From Terana coerulea (lineage: Eukaryota > Basidiomycota > Agaricomycetes > Polyporales > Phanerochaetaceae): DNA of 16,378 bases. Each line of letters starts with the position of its first letter. Position 1 is the first letter of the stretch. Location: the NCBI GenBank assembly GCA_024811115.1, contig JAKOGH010000931.1, positions 1 to 16,378 of the forward strand, given 5' to 3'. Both the position numbers and the translations under genes were made by a program. The notes under the pieces were generated by a model. The model was not told the DNA's origin and made no database searches. It saw only the letters and a list, made by a program, of their open reading frames with translations. Below, piece by piece: positions 1 through 9,705 of this stretch.

Positions 1-740
1 AGGCTAGCGTGAAAGGTATGTGAAATTTTTCCTAACCTCGCTCAAGTGTTTGATGATTTTTACCAGCAGATATCAACATACTGTAATGGTGCCTCTTTCC
101 CGGTGGCTAGTAAAGCTCACGACTTCCCTGATTTGCACTTCACGCACATATGGATGAGTTCGATGAGACGTGGCCGACAATACGATAAAAATCAGCTGAG
201 CTTTCAGTGCGGAAAACATACTTGGAAGCCTGTTGGTTGGAAATGCGCCGTAGGAGTGGCCCTGGGAGGTGTTGCGGGCTCTTCAAAGAAAGCTTCAGGT
301 TTGCCGTGGGGCTCAATCTGTGAAAGGAAGACGGGCTTGGCTGACCGCCTGAGACTAAACATCGGTTCGCTCGCGAATTTCTGGCAGTCCTCCCTCAGCG
401 GATGTGGAGTCGTGCATACCATACATTGATCAACTATGTGACTCACGCTTCTCGATGGACTAGATTTCAGGCTGTCAGGCTCCAGCTCTGCCGCAATTTG
501 AGGGGACGCCGAATAGCGGTAAGCCTTCGATTCGTGTCTGCGCAGCTGACCATTCCCGATTTTTCGGGCTTTCTAACTTGGGTATATCTGACTCGCTCAC
601 GGCTCCTAGGTCCCCAATGCAGATGCCGCAAACATGCGTACGTTTCTTACCGAGCGTGTTCTCAATGAGATGCACTGTCCTTATCATCGACTGGAAAGCT
701 CCACATACGTATACGCTGACGGGCAACGCATTGCAAAGCT
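1..740. other. intergenic, no supported gene
   Basis: No gene is supported here. The longest open frames (46-429 on +, 475-933 on -) begin at non-ATG codons, show no recognisable motif and have no plausible splice structure; the second runs antisense through the start of the downstream SDR gene. A 5-bp hairpin with a T-rich loop (CCCGA/TCGGG, about 555-568) is visible but has no assignable role. Confidence 0.6.
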
Positions 741-747
741 CGTACGG

Positions 748-754
748 TATATAA
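748..754 (+). promoter_or_regulatory. putative TATA box of the first SDR gene
   Basis: TATATAA lies 168 nt upstream of the ATG at 916. The convergent paralogue has a TATA-like box at nearly the same distance (163 nt) from its own ATG, which supports both as core promoter elements. The transcription start would be expected around 775-790. Confidence 0.45.
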
Positions 755-815
755 GCGGACGTAGGAGCGGATTGCACTGCGAAGTCATTCAAGGCACTCA
801 ACTCAAAGCAGGCAG

Positions 816-876
816 GTGGCACATCATGCAGTCGTAACAGCAGGGTCATATCTAACTTCACACTCTCTGTTTGCAG
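816..876 (+). other. putative 5'UTR intron of the first SDR gene
   Basis: A good branch point (CTAAC at 852-856), a pyrimidine-rich tract and an acceptor TTTGCAG ending at 876 lie just upstream of the ATG at 916. The best-placed donor is AG|GTGGCA at 816, giving a 61-nt intron, typical of this window. The donor is weak, so the 5' boundary is uncertain while the acceptor is convincing. The paralogue has a comparable intron ending 33 nt before its ATG. Confidence 0.35.
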
Positions 877-915
877 CTTACTCCACGAGTCTCGCCTTCG
901 TTTCCCGATAGAGCC

Positions 916-2138
916 ATGCCTAATGTAACTCAAGGCAAAGTCCTAGTGACCGGCGCAAACGGGTACTTCGCCTGCTGGATGGTGAAAGCCCTTCTCGAAC
1001 ATGGTTATTCCGTCCGCGGCACGGTGCGGTCATCTGCCAAGGGTGTCTACTTGCAAGAGATCTTCAAAGAGTTTGGCGACAAGTTCGAGTTAGCTGTGGT
1101 TCCAGATTTTACCAAGGTCCGCTCTAGAGATCAAGACACCGATCATAATAATTCCAACTTTGCTCTCGTTAGGAAGGGGCCTTTGACGACGCCGTGGTCG
1201 GTATCTCCGCTATCATCCACAGCGCGACTCCCAACCGCCTCAGCCCAAACGACCCCGCGGAGATCATCGACCCCGCGGTGATGGGCACGACTTCCATCCT
1301 GCACTCGGCTACCAAGCACGCGTCCGACACGCTGCAGCGCGTCGTCTACACCTCGACTTGCGGCGCCATCACGACGCCGTCGCGCGGGGAGGCCGGCGTC
1401 GTTTGGTCCGAGGCAGACTGGAACGTGGACTGCCTCGCGGACGTGCGCGAGCATGGCGCTGGCGCAGCCGCTATCAACAAGTACCGCGCGAGCAAGGTGC
1501 TCGCCGAGCGGGCGTTCTGGCAGGTCGCGGCAGACCAGTACGGGGCGGAGGCGTGGGACGCAGTCGTGATCAACCCGCCATGGATTATCGGCCCGTCGCT
1601 GCATGAGACTAACACGCCTGACGACCTCACTATGAGTGCGCGCCTGTGGTGGGACGCCATCGTCCACGGCAAGTACGGCACAGGCGAGGGCCTCGTAAGC
1701 ATCACCGGGTAAGCCCTCGTGTGCCCAGCGCAAGTTCTGTGGGCTGACCGCGTTCTTTGAAATAGGCATTCGTGGGTGGACGTGCGAGACCTCGCGCACG
1801 CACATGTCCTGGCGTTGCAGAAGGAGGCTGCAGGCGGCGAACGTATCATCGTGGCCGCTGATACATGGAAATTGCGAGACTTCCGTACGTACGCAGTTCG
1901 TCTTTTACCTCCGAGCCCTTTCGCTGACACGTACAAATTCTTCTCATTGGCAGTCGACGCCGCTCATGCACATATACCCTCTCTTCCTGCAAGTAACACC
2001 TCCAAACAATCCTCAACAGTTGGAGAAACCTTCGACTCATCCAAAGCGAAGCGCGTGCTCGGTATCGAGTATCGAACCGCACGAGAAAGCGCCGACAGCA
2101 TGATGGTTCAATTCAAGGAGAAGGGATGGATTGCCTGA
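916..2138 (+). CDS. NAD(P)-dependent extended SDR (dihydroflavonol reductase / GRE2-like aldehyde-ketone reductase)
   Basis: Four exons are 916-1116, 1173-1708, 1766-1884 and 1954-2138, joined by introns of 56, 57 and 69 nt. They encode 346 residues, the usual size for this family. The N-terminal Rossmann fold shows the nucleotide-binding motif TGANGYFA (residues 12-19) and the RGTVR segment (34-38), whose arginines commonly favour NADPH. The catalytic set is visible as S128/T129 (YTSTCG), Y171 and K175 (KYRASK); a conserved NPPW follows. Family members reduce aldehydes or ketones in the cytosol; in basidiomycetes relatives are often annotated as D-lactaldehyde dehydrogenase or methylglyoxal reductase, but the substrate cannot be read here. 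The start is ATG 916, because the paralogue starts at the equivalent residue and the acceptor at 876 marks 5'UTR upstream. Its convergent neighbour is a paralogue (about 72% identity over exon 1). Confidence 0.9.
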
Positions 2139-2322
2139 GATAATGCAAGTCCCCAAGCCCGTACAGTGTACACTTTCACATCTCCTATACGAATGGAACA
2201 ATCTTATATGCTAGACAACATAATCTCTTATCCTCCCACGTGCCCGATTCGACAGGGGCCAGAAACAGGTCTAATTCGCGCTGATACGCTAGGCAGATTA
2301 CCTCTGGTTCACAGACATATCC

Positions 2323-3516
2323 TTACGCCAGCCAACCCTTCTCCTTGAACTGGGCAATCGTGTCCTTGGTACTCTCCTCGATTGTGCGATAGTTAATATC
2401 CAGCACGCGTTTCGACTTGGAGGCGTCGAAGCGTTCAATCGTGTTTGGGTACTGGCGGCCGGCTGGAAGAGACGGTCCTTGGGCCTGCGCGGCGCTGGCT
2501 ATGAATTACCATGCGTTAGCTGGAAAGATTCATAAGGTGCAAGCTCAGCGCGTACCGAAATCCTGCCAGACCCAAGGACCAGAGGCAACAATGATGCGTT
2601 CTCCGCCTGCCTCTTCCTTCTGTAGCGCGAGGACGTGACCAAGCGCGATGTCACGGATGTCTACCCACGTTCCCCTATATTAAACAGACCCGGCCTCATC
2701 AGCCGGCAAGACTCTTGTGAAGAGGGCAAGACATACCCGATGGTGGCGAGCTCCTCGGCGGTGAGCTTGCTTTGCACGACGGCATTCCACCAGAAGGCCA
2801 TGCTCAGGCCGAGGTCCTCAGGCTTGTTCACCTCCTGCAGCGATGGGCCGAACACCCACGGCGGGTGGATCGCCACCGCATCCCACGTACCCTTATTCTG
2901 CGCTGCAAACTCCCAGAACGCGCGCTCGGCGAGGACCTTGCTCGCGCGGTACTTGGCCTCGGGGCTCGCGGCGGCGCCGAGCTCATCCACATCCTTGAGA
3001 GACGCCTCATGCCAGTCGGCCTCGGTGAAGGGCGTGGCGGTCGCGAGCTGGGGCGTGCCGACGGCGCCGCAGGTGGAGGTGTAGACGACGCGCTTGAGTG
3101 TGGTGGACGCGTGCTTGGCGGCGGAGGCGAGGATCGAGGTCGTGCCCGCCACGGCGGGCCCGATGACCTCTGAGGGGTCTGAGGTGCTGAGCTGTACTGG
3201 AGACGCGGTGTGCACGATGGCGGACACGCCAACCACGGCGTCATCAAAGGCACCGTTCTGTGAGAGTGAAGACGATATATAAGACACATGTGGGCACGGA
3301 GACACAAAAGCGCACCTTTGTGAAGTCTGGTACCGCGGCAAGCTCAAACTTGTCGCCATACTCGTTGAACAGATTCTGCAGGTATGCTCCTTTCTCAATC
3401 GAGCGGACTGTGCCGCGGACAGAGAAGCCTTCTTCGAGAAGAGTCTTGATGATCCAAGTGGCGATGAAGCCGTTGGCTCCAGTGATCAAGACTTTGCCTT
3501 CAGTTACCGCCGGCAT
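2323..3516 (-). CDS. NAD(P)-dependent extended SDR, paralogue of the convergent neighbour
   Basis: On the minus strand the exons are 3516-3316, 3257-2737, 2674-2556 and 2498-2323, with introns of 58, 62 and 57 nt, encoding 338 residues. Exons 1 and 3 are exactly as long as those of the paralogue (201 and 119 nt), and every intron phase matches. The nucleotide-binding motif is TGANGFIA (12-19), a more canonical form than the paralogue's GYFA. S128/T129, Y170 and K174 form the catalytic set, followed by HPPW. The C-terminus ends in FKEKGWLA, nearly as in the paralogue (FKEKGWIA). It probably reduces a small aldehyde or ketone with NADPH; the substrate is unknown. Only 184 bp separate the two stop codons, so transcripts may overlap at their 3' ends. 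An in-frame upstream ATG at 3659 exists through the 5'UTR intron, but it sits too close to the TATA box to be the likely start. Confidence 0.9.
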
Positions 3517-3549
3517 AGTATGGTTGAGAGGTGTGGGTGCGAGAGTCTT

Positions 3550-3614
3550 CTGGGCGGATATGCGAATGAAATATGAGCATCTTGTGGCCGAGTACTGGGT
3601 GCTATGCTGCTCAC
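3550..3614 (-). other. putative 5'UTR intron of the second SDR gene
   Basis: A strong donor CAG|GTGAGC (3614) and an acceptor CGCCCAG (ending at 3550) define a 65-nt intron. The acceptor lies 33 nt upstream of the ATG at 3516. The arrangement mirrors the putative leader intron of the paralogue. Confidence 0.45.
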
Positions 3615-3673
3615 CTGAGATGAAGTGAATCCTCGAGAGCTGTTTGACTCCGAATTCATGTCTGCAACCCAGC

Positions 3674-3679
3674 TTTATA
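3674..3679 (-). promoter_or_regulatory. putative TATA box of the second SDR gene
   Basis: TATAAA on the minus strand lies 163 nt upstream of the ATG at 3516, almost the same spacing as the TATATAA of the paralogue. Expected transcription start is near 3640-3650, before the putative 5'UTR intron. Confidence 0.45.
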
Positions 3680-4333
3680 CCCCAGCGAGCCCTACCAAAG
3701 TGTTGTGTATACGCGCACGACCTGACGCCGCAGTGTTCATCTTCGTTGCGGGGTTGGTCATTGCGTGATGCTGAGAATGTCTTTCTAGCCAGCAGCCTGC
3801 GTGTAACCGCAGCATCGATGGTGATTCGGGGGATGCGGCATCTTGAACGCAAAGGCACCGGGCAACCCTGCCGACGCCTCTCTGGAGTCGGTAAACCAGT
3901 CGTCTCAAATGCGGATCTCTAAGGACAAAAATCAGTCGTTTCTAGTAAACTGTGGTTTGACGTACCTCGGAAAAACTCACCGATACCTTTAGGTAGAGGT
4001 CTTCGTGATAAGCTAGGCTCAACGTATTTCGGAAAGAGTCACCGATGCCATTGTTGACTTGTATATTGAAGTTGAAGTTGTAGTGAAGTTCATTCGGGGC
4101 CCCGCTCACTTGGCAGTAGCAGGCAAGGGCGCACAGGCGCCAAAGGCGCGTCACCTCGCGTCACTGCATTGATCGGTGAATAGTTCCGGCCATAAATATC
4201 GCAGCCTTGTCGCAGCCTCTGAAATGTATGTACAGAATTCATAGAGTCTAATATTTGAGGTGCCTAGTATCTGGTGATTTTACACGCATGTCGCTCTAGC
4301 CTCTAACACCTATGCTGCAGCAGATTGCATATC
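3680..4333. other. intergenic, no supported gene
   Basis: This stretch lies between the promoter of the second SDR gene and the transposon island. All open frames are short and unrecognisable. It holds an imperfect pair of 27-nt repeats (3961 and 4023) and a short GAAGTT-type simple repeat near 4064-4090. Confidence 0.55.
3961..4049 (+). repeat. imperfect direct repeat, two 27-nt copies offset by 62 nt
   Basis: Copies at 3961-3987 and 4023-4049 match at 22 of 27 positions; the shared core is TCGGAAA followed by TCACCGAT. Most of the five differences are transitions. It may be a decayed tandem duplication or the remnant of an older repeat. No function is assignable. Confidence 0.5.
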
Positions 4334-4395
4334 CATCAGCAAAACGTACAAGCGCTGACGACTGATGAGCGCTGACGGGCACTGAGAGCACTGAC
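4334..4395 (+). repeat. candidate left terminal repeat of an older element split by the LINE
   Basis: CATCAGCAAA (4334-4343) has an exact inverted counterpart at 12036-12045 on the far side of the LINE. Two further blocks inside it, GCGCTGA and ACTGATGA, recur in the same order in the right-hand copy. The segment also carries repeated GCGCTGACG and GCACTGA words, as in the subterminal repeats of some DNA transposons. With the LINE removed, the two ends would lie about 350 bp apart. No target-site duplication was found, so this is tentative. Confidence 0.3.
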
Positions 4396-4600
4396 GAACA
4401 GTTTGGGACCGAAGTTCGAGCCCTGCTGAAGCCGGACTTTTACTAGATTTTGTATTTTCTTAGTTCCTCTTGTTTCATAATCTATGCTGGACGTGAATGA
4501 TAATGGTTTACTCACCGAAGCTTTGCTGCAAGAGTCGGATGCAAGAGGGGTCAAAAATGTCTGAGAGCGCTCAAAACGACTACTGAGACTGGCGGGCGCT

Positions 4601-4614
4601 GACGGCACTGAAGG
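4601..4614 (+). repeat. 5' target-site duplication of the LINE
   Basis: GACGGCACTGAAGG is repeated exactly at 11962-11975, directly after the LINE poly(A) tail. The next base differs (C here, G at the 3' copy), and the preceding base is T here but the last A of the tail at the other copy, so the duplication is exactly 14 bp. Confidence 0.92.
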
Positions 4615-4726
4615 CGGCCACCTTGACCTCGTACCACCACCACCTCGAGTAGACGCCCACCTACTCGTTTCCTCTGCAGCCTCAATCGCCCCCACCCCTT
4701 TTCTTTCTTAGGTTTCTTTTCGCCTC

Positions 4727-4761
4727 ACTTACGGCGGGGCTCGCTGTGCGAGCCAGTAAGT
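4727..4761 (+). other. stem-loop in the LINE 5' leader
   Basis: ACTTAC (4727-4732) pairs with GTAAGT (4756-4761), and GGCTCG (4738-4743) pairs with CGAGCC (4749-4754) around a five-base loop. All twelve pairs are Watson-Crick, separated by an asymmetric internal loop (GGCGG/A). The GTAAGT strand also reads as an ideal fungal 5' splice site. The role is unknown; an RNA structure near a LINE 5' end could influence translation or processing. Confidence 0.5.
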
Positions 4762-4813
4762 ACGAAAAACGAGGGCCGTCTGGCCTGATCGCGCCCTGGG
4801 GGCACCTTTCATA

Positions 4814-4846
4814 GGGATCAGGCTAGCGGAAACGCTGTCTGATCCC
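4814..4846 (+). other. long hairpin with GAAA tetraloop in the LINE 5' leader
   Basis: GGGATCAG (4814-4821) pairs perfectly with CTGATCCC (4839-4846). The helix continues through G-U and C-G pairs and, past one bulged T (4824), through AGCG/CGCT to a GAAA loop (4829-4832). The stem is about 14 bp and closed by a GNRA tetraloop, which suggests an RNA structure. It lies about 200 nt inside the element. Confidence 0.55.
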
Positions 4847-4889
4847 CCATCTCTGGCATGGGGACCGCTCAGGCGCCGAACCATGACCT

Positions 4890-6250
4890 ATGTTGACCTT
4901 GCGTCGACGAGGGAGGGACATACTGGGGCTCAGGCCCTGGTCACTGTCCGCCCACCGTTCACGCCCCCTCACGGGGGCCCCATCTGTACATCCTAAGAAA
5001 TTAGCAATATATTTGCTGATATCGATGGATAACCGAGAACCCCCTTGGCGCATGGCTGCCGCCTGTGGAGTGTGTGAATCGCAAGGACCGAGAACTTCGC
5101 CCCGGCGAGGTCTGGACCTCCATGCATGATCCTGAGTTTGCACAGAACTCTACCACATGAAGGGAAGGTGACGCGCGTGTCGGGCAGAGTACTGCCGGGC
5201 ACCGTGCCACCGGACCTCAAGTCCCGTATAAGCTCAGAACCCCAGAAGTCCGAGCATAAGTTCACTGTAATAGAGCAGGATGCTTGGCATCCCAGCTCAA
5301 TGAATGGACCCATCTCACAACCACCGTTGTGGAAGGGGCCCTTCTGTCCAATCCTGTATAAGGTGGACCAGTATAGAGGAGAGAGGACAGACGCGCGTTC
5401 AGCACCAGACTGAATTCGGGTTCTGTCAACTCTCCGACCACATCATCATGTCTCCTCAAACAGCAAAGCAGGATCAGGTCAGGGGCATGCCCTCCTGAGA
5501 ATAAACGTACTCTCTCCCGACGTGGGAAGTGCCCTCATGCCGACTCCCGTCTTTGTGCTTGCCAAGGACCACGGAAGAAACAGGCAGAATGGCTCTGTGG
5601 GATTGACTCACAGACCGAACTGTCATAATTAGCATCTCTGCGTATGCAGGGAATAGTAAGAGTAAGGAGGCGAAGCGCAAGCCCAACTCCTAAGACTACT
5701 GGAAGAAGGGGAAAAACCATTTGGCCGTATAGGCCATATGTATAATATGAATAATATGTACACAATTGACGGAATCACGCATCTGGGATCTCTCTTCTGC
5801 GAGCACGCGAGTAGATGTCCTGGACTGTGCGATCTGCGAGAACCGGGCTACAGACTCTCACCCGAGCCTGACCAGCCTCGGAACCTATCCCTTGAGCAGT
5901 CTCTCAACAAGATCGTGAGTTAACCCCTGGGGACCTGTTTGACCACAACGGCGTTCATCTCTCCTGCTCTAAGTTACGCTGACTGTGCCTGAGGAGCACA
6001 TGCATAACTTTGAGGAATTACCTCCTGCCATCCCTCGATGATGGGGAGGACTTTGACATCGCACCGCCCCTTAGACATAGAGGCGGTCCGACGCGAGCAG
6101 AGCGGCGATGCGTAACAGCGCATGTCCTGCCCCAGAGTCCGGGCACCCGTGTGACCATTGAGGACATCGATGACTCGCATTCCCAGAAGAGCCATGGCAC
6201 GCCTGGGAAGGAATGGACACAGATGAGGACGGGAGCGATGTTCCCGTAAC
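4890..6250 (+). other. putative ORF1 (gag-like) region of the LINE, not recognisable
   Basis: LINEs of this class normally carry a nucleic-acid-binding ORF1 ahead of ORF2. Here only broken open stretches remain, for example 5126-5413 and 6010-6249; the latter is rich in acidic residues. A cysteine-rich stretch near 5795-5850 could be a relic of a zinc knuckle, but no complete CCHC spacing is visible in one frame. The position is the only real argument for ORF1. Confidence 0.3.
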
Positions 6251-6261
6251 CCATAATCTGG

Positions 6262-7030
6262 ATGTTAAGGATTGGCGTTGTATTTCTGCCGAACGTGCAA
6301 AAGTCCAGACCCAATCAGGGCAATGTGCTCGAAAACTTCTTGGATCACGATCTAATCATGATCCAGGAACCATTCTGGGGCATCTCCAAGAGAGTCGCCT
6401 CCGGGAAGTCCAAGGACGGGGAAGTCATTGAAGACACCGTCCATCATAGAAACTTTGTGTGCCTTGGCGCTGCCAAAGGGTGCAGAGCCGTCGCGTATGT
6501 GAGCAAGAAGTGGGCGCATTACAGCCCCGTACTTCACCGGCCAGGCACAGTCCGCAAAGGGGACGTCGTGTGTGCCACTCTCGCGGTGGAAGGGAAGTCA
6601 TGAACTTCCTCAACGTATATAACGATTCGAAGTCCCACGCAGCGGTCAAGTGGCTTGAAAACCACGCCGTGGAACTTCACGAACGTTGTAACCATGTGCG
6701 GAGACTTTAATATCCGGCCACATGAAATGGGACAGCGCGAGCGACCGGACTATGATCCGTCGCGACGGCTTGACAATAAGACCAAACGGTTCGGTGATAT
6801 TCTCATCGAAGCCGCAGAAGTCAATATTGGACTGTCTTTGCTGAATGATTGTGAAGCGGGAGGGCCGCCGACTTGGATCTTTGCTGGCAAAGATTACGAG
6901 AGGCGGCCCGGAGTACTCGACCTAGTATGGTGCCGAGAGGCCAATGCTACGGATGAGTACATCAGAGTCAGAGAGGGCGGACCGGCACATGTCGGATCAC
7001 TGCCCACTGGAATTCTCTGTGCGGGTCAAA
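6262..7030 (+). pseudogene. LINE ORF2: APE-type endonuclease domain, frameshifted
   Basis: The domain nicks the target DNA to start target-primed reverse transcription. Its motifs are visible in order: the metal-binding glutamate in IMIQEPFW (E codon 6367-6369), GDFN (6700-6711), the TW...LDLVW block (D codon 6919-6921) and the terminal SDH (H codon 6998-7000). They lie in three frames: frame 1 up to a TGA at 6601, then frame 3, back to frame 1 near 6685, and frame 2 after about 6960. Catalytic residues are therefore conserved, while the reading frame is lost in at least three places. Assignment to the exonuclease-endonuclease-phosphatase family is secure. Confidence 0.85.
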
Positions 7031-7264
7031 GCTGTAAGAGAACCGAAGCCCACGATCCTTCACGGATCAAAGGACAGCCGGAAATACTGGCGAGGGCGTT
7101 CGAAGCACGTGTGCAATATATTGTACACGGGGCTGAGGAAAGCCAACGAGCAGAAGGGTCGGGACATTGACACCACCGACAAATTCTCACAGCAAGACAT
7201 AGACGCCCGTCTTTGACGAAATTCTATGAGGCAATGTGCAAGCAGTGGGACGATGTGGCCAAAG

Positions 7265-9372
7265 TGCCCAAATCCTAGCGCTAAGAGCAAGTCGTGGTGG
7301 AACCATGAGTGTTCGCTGCAGCGAGACAAGACAGCCGTGGCTAGGGGCAATCTGCGCAAGCAGCGTGACCTAGCCAAAGCATTACAAGTGAAGGTGGACC
7401 GGGCGATAATTCGCTCCAGACCCTCACAGGCTTGACCAACGCGCTGGAACAATCCAAGCTCTGGCGCGAGGAAGTTCATGAGTCTGAGAATCAGCAACAC
7501 GCGACTCTCAGAAACGCCAAACGCGGCCATTTTGAAACCAAAATGGGCGCCATGCATCAAAGCAAAGTGTGGGGCGCTGCCGCGTGGACCAAACCACGGA
7601 AGCAGAGCACCAACCAGAGCATCAAAGACAGGGACGGCAACCCTGTCTCTGAACCTGCTAAATTAGCAGAGGTCCTTCAGGACCAATTCACTAAGCGAAG
7701 CGCGGAAACCCGCGCTCGGCAGAAGGCATAACGTTTATCGATTATGCCTACAGAGAGGAACGGCAGTACTTGCCGATCTCCCGTGGCCGAAGTGGAGGAA
7801 GCGCTCCGTGACACGAGCAACTTCTCTGCCCCAGGCCCAGACCATGCATCATGGTTCTGGCTAAAGAAGATCATCCTCGAACCTAACGAGGATGAGAAAA
7901 CAAGGGAAGACAAATCCACATACACCGAAGCGTGATGCGGACGAGTCTGTCTTAGACATGATAACATGGTTCTTTGGCGCGTGCATCGCGTCCGGAGTCA
8001 TGCCCACCAAACTCAAGGAATCACGCACAGTCGTCATCCCTAAACCTAATAAGCCAGACTACTCTGTAGCCAAGGCATATCGCCCGATAGTTCTCCTGAA
8101 CTGTTTGGGAAAATTGCTTGAGAAATGTATTGCTAAGCGCATGCAGTTCGAATGTCAAAGTATGGAGTATTGCATCCCTCCCAGTTTGGGGGAGCAATGC
8201 AGCGAAGTACAACCGATGCCGGTGTTTGTCTCACGCACAACATCAAGGAAGGCTGGAACCAAGACCTGGAGAGCTCTGTCCTTCTCATGGACATCTCACA
8301 GTTCTTCCCGTCCGTGGACCACGCTGACGCTTGTGTACATCCTCAAGCGCGCAGGGTTCTCATCACTTCTATGCAAGTTCTTCGAGTCATACCTCGTTGG
8401 GCGGCAGACATCATTCCTGATCAATGGCATCGTCACTGATCCGGTTGACTTTTCCGTCGGAGTGGGGCAGGGCTCAGCGCTTTCCCCATCCTGACGAACA
8501 TCTACATTCGCGCCCGCTATCTATAGCACAATTAAGGCGCTTGGAGCTAAAACACCGCTACCATCGGTGTGACACTGCAGTTCTACGTGGACGATGGCCT
8601 CATCCACGCAGTCACCAGACCGTCTGAACTCCGGAAAGGGGAAACCCAACTGGAGATCAACAACCTAAAAATCAGGAAAGTCCTGATGATTATGCTATCT
8701 AGACTGTTCGCCTCGGACTTCCAGTTCGAGGAGGACAAACTGGAACTCATGCACTTTCAGCGGGAATAGACACCCGTGGAAATGGAAGGACTCGACAAAG
8801 AGCCCAGCCCCTCGGCCCGCCACTCGCATTCAAAATTGCATCCGGATGGCAGGTGCTGCGTGGCAAGCGCGGCAAATTAGTGATGACAAATCTCGACCGC
8901 CGGTACGCGAATGGGCCGGCAAAGAGATCAACATCAAACCTAAACCTTTCATGAGATACCTCGGGTTCATGCTGGACCCGAAACTCTCGTGGAAGCATCA
9001 CATAGAGTTCTACTGCAACAAAGGAGTAAGCACCATTGCGGCGCTCAGAATGCTTGGCACTTCGAGCGGGGGCTGTCGCCTATCCACAAACGGAGACTAT
9101 ACATCTCCAACGTTGTCCCTGTGATCCTCTACGGAGCGCAGCTATGGTGGTCCCCGTATATGCGGAGCAACCACAAAATATACGAGGCAATTCAGAGGGT
9201 CCAGAATGTAGCAATACGTTGGATCACTGGCGCCTTCAAAACCACCCCTGTAGGAGGGATGGGAATGTTTGCGGGACTGCTTCCCATCAAGCAGCTCGTA
9301 ACCAAACAGATGAAGAAAGCATGCATCCGTGCACGCACACTTCAGAAAGCCACCCTATCCTCGCATACATGA
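7265..9372 (+). pseudogene. LINE ORF2: linker and reverse transcriptase domain, frameshifted
   Basis: The enzyme copies the element RNA at the nicked target. The linker holds WWNHEC near 7300 and the DRDGNP segment near 7630. Reverse-transcriptase landmarks follow: SAPGPD (about 7825-7842), IPKPNKPDYS then AYRPI (8036-8089), QFGG, motif A LLMDISQFFPSVDH (D codon 8290-8292), motif B GVGQGSALSP (about 8460-8490), motif C FYVDDG (8581-8598), the YLGF..DPKLSW block near 8955-8995 and the thumb segment LYGAQLWW near 9127-9150. These blocks alternate mainly between frames 1 and 2, with in-frame stops at 7729, 8492 and 8767, so several indels separate them. The catalytic aspartates of motifs A and C are all present. 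The order and spacing are those of fungal LINEs. Confidence 0.92.
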
Positions 9373-9705
9373 GCTGAGAGAAAAGTGGTCAACGAGAAAG
9401 CGGTCTGGGCCACGCTTCCATTCAGGACGTGTGAGGCCGACCACTAAAAGGCTAAGAAGCGTTTCAGACAAACGCCCATTGATCACATCGAGACCCTTAT
9501 GGAGCTCTCGCATGAAGACAGATTGCCGCTCTCTGATCAGAGCATGCCAGGCAATCGCATCTGGGATCTCAAAGATTAAAACAATCCGGCCACTATGGAA
9601 GGACCCAATGACACCATTGTTCAGATCTATGGCCTGACCGGGCGTGAACTGGCATGGCAGACAGCCCAGGCTCATCCCTAAGAAGGGTGCCCCAGGGTTT
9701 AGCGA

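Noticed and set aside
46..429. 127-codon open frame on the + strand
   Set aside because: It begins at GTG, contains no recognisable motif, and has no supporting splice or promoter context. It is probably a chance frame.
871..915. Upstream in-frame extension of the first SDR gene
   Set aside because: The frame opens at TTG and crosses a likely splice acceptor at 876; the paralogue aligns from ATG 916.
475..933. 152-codon open frame on the - strand
   Set aside because: It overlaps the promoter, leader and first codons of the SDR gene in antisense and has no recognisable domain.
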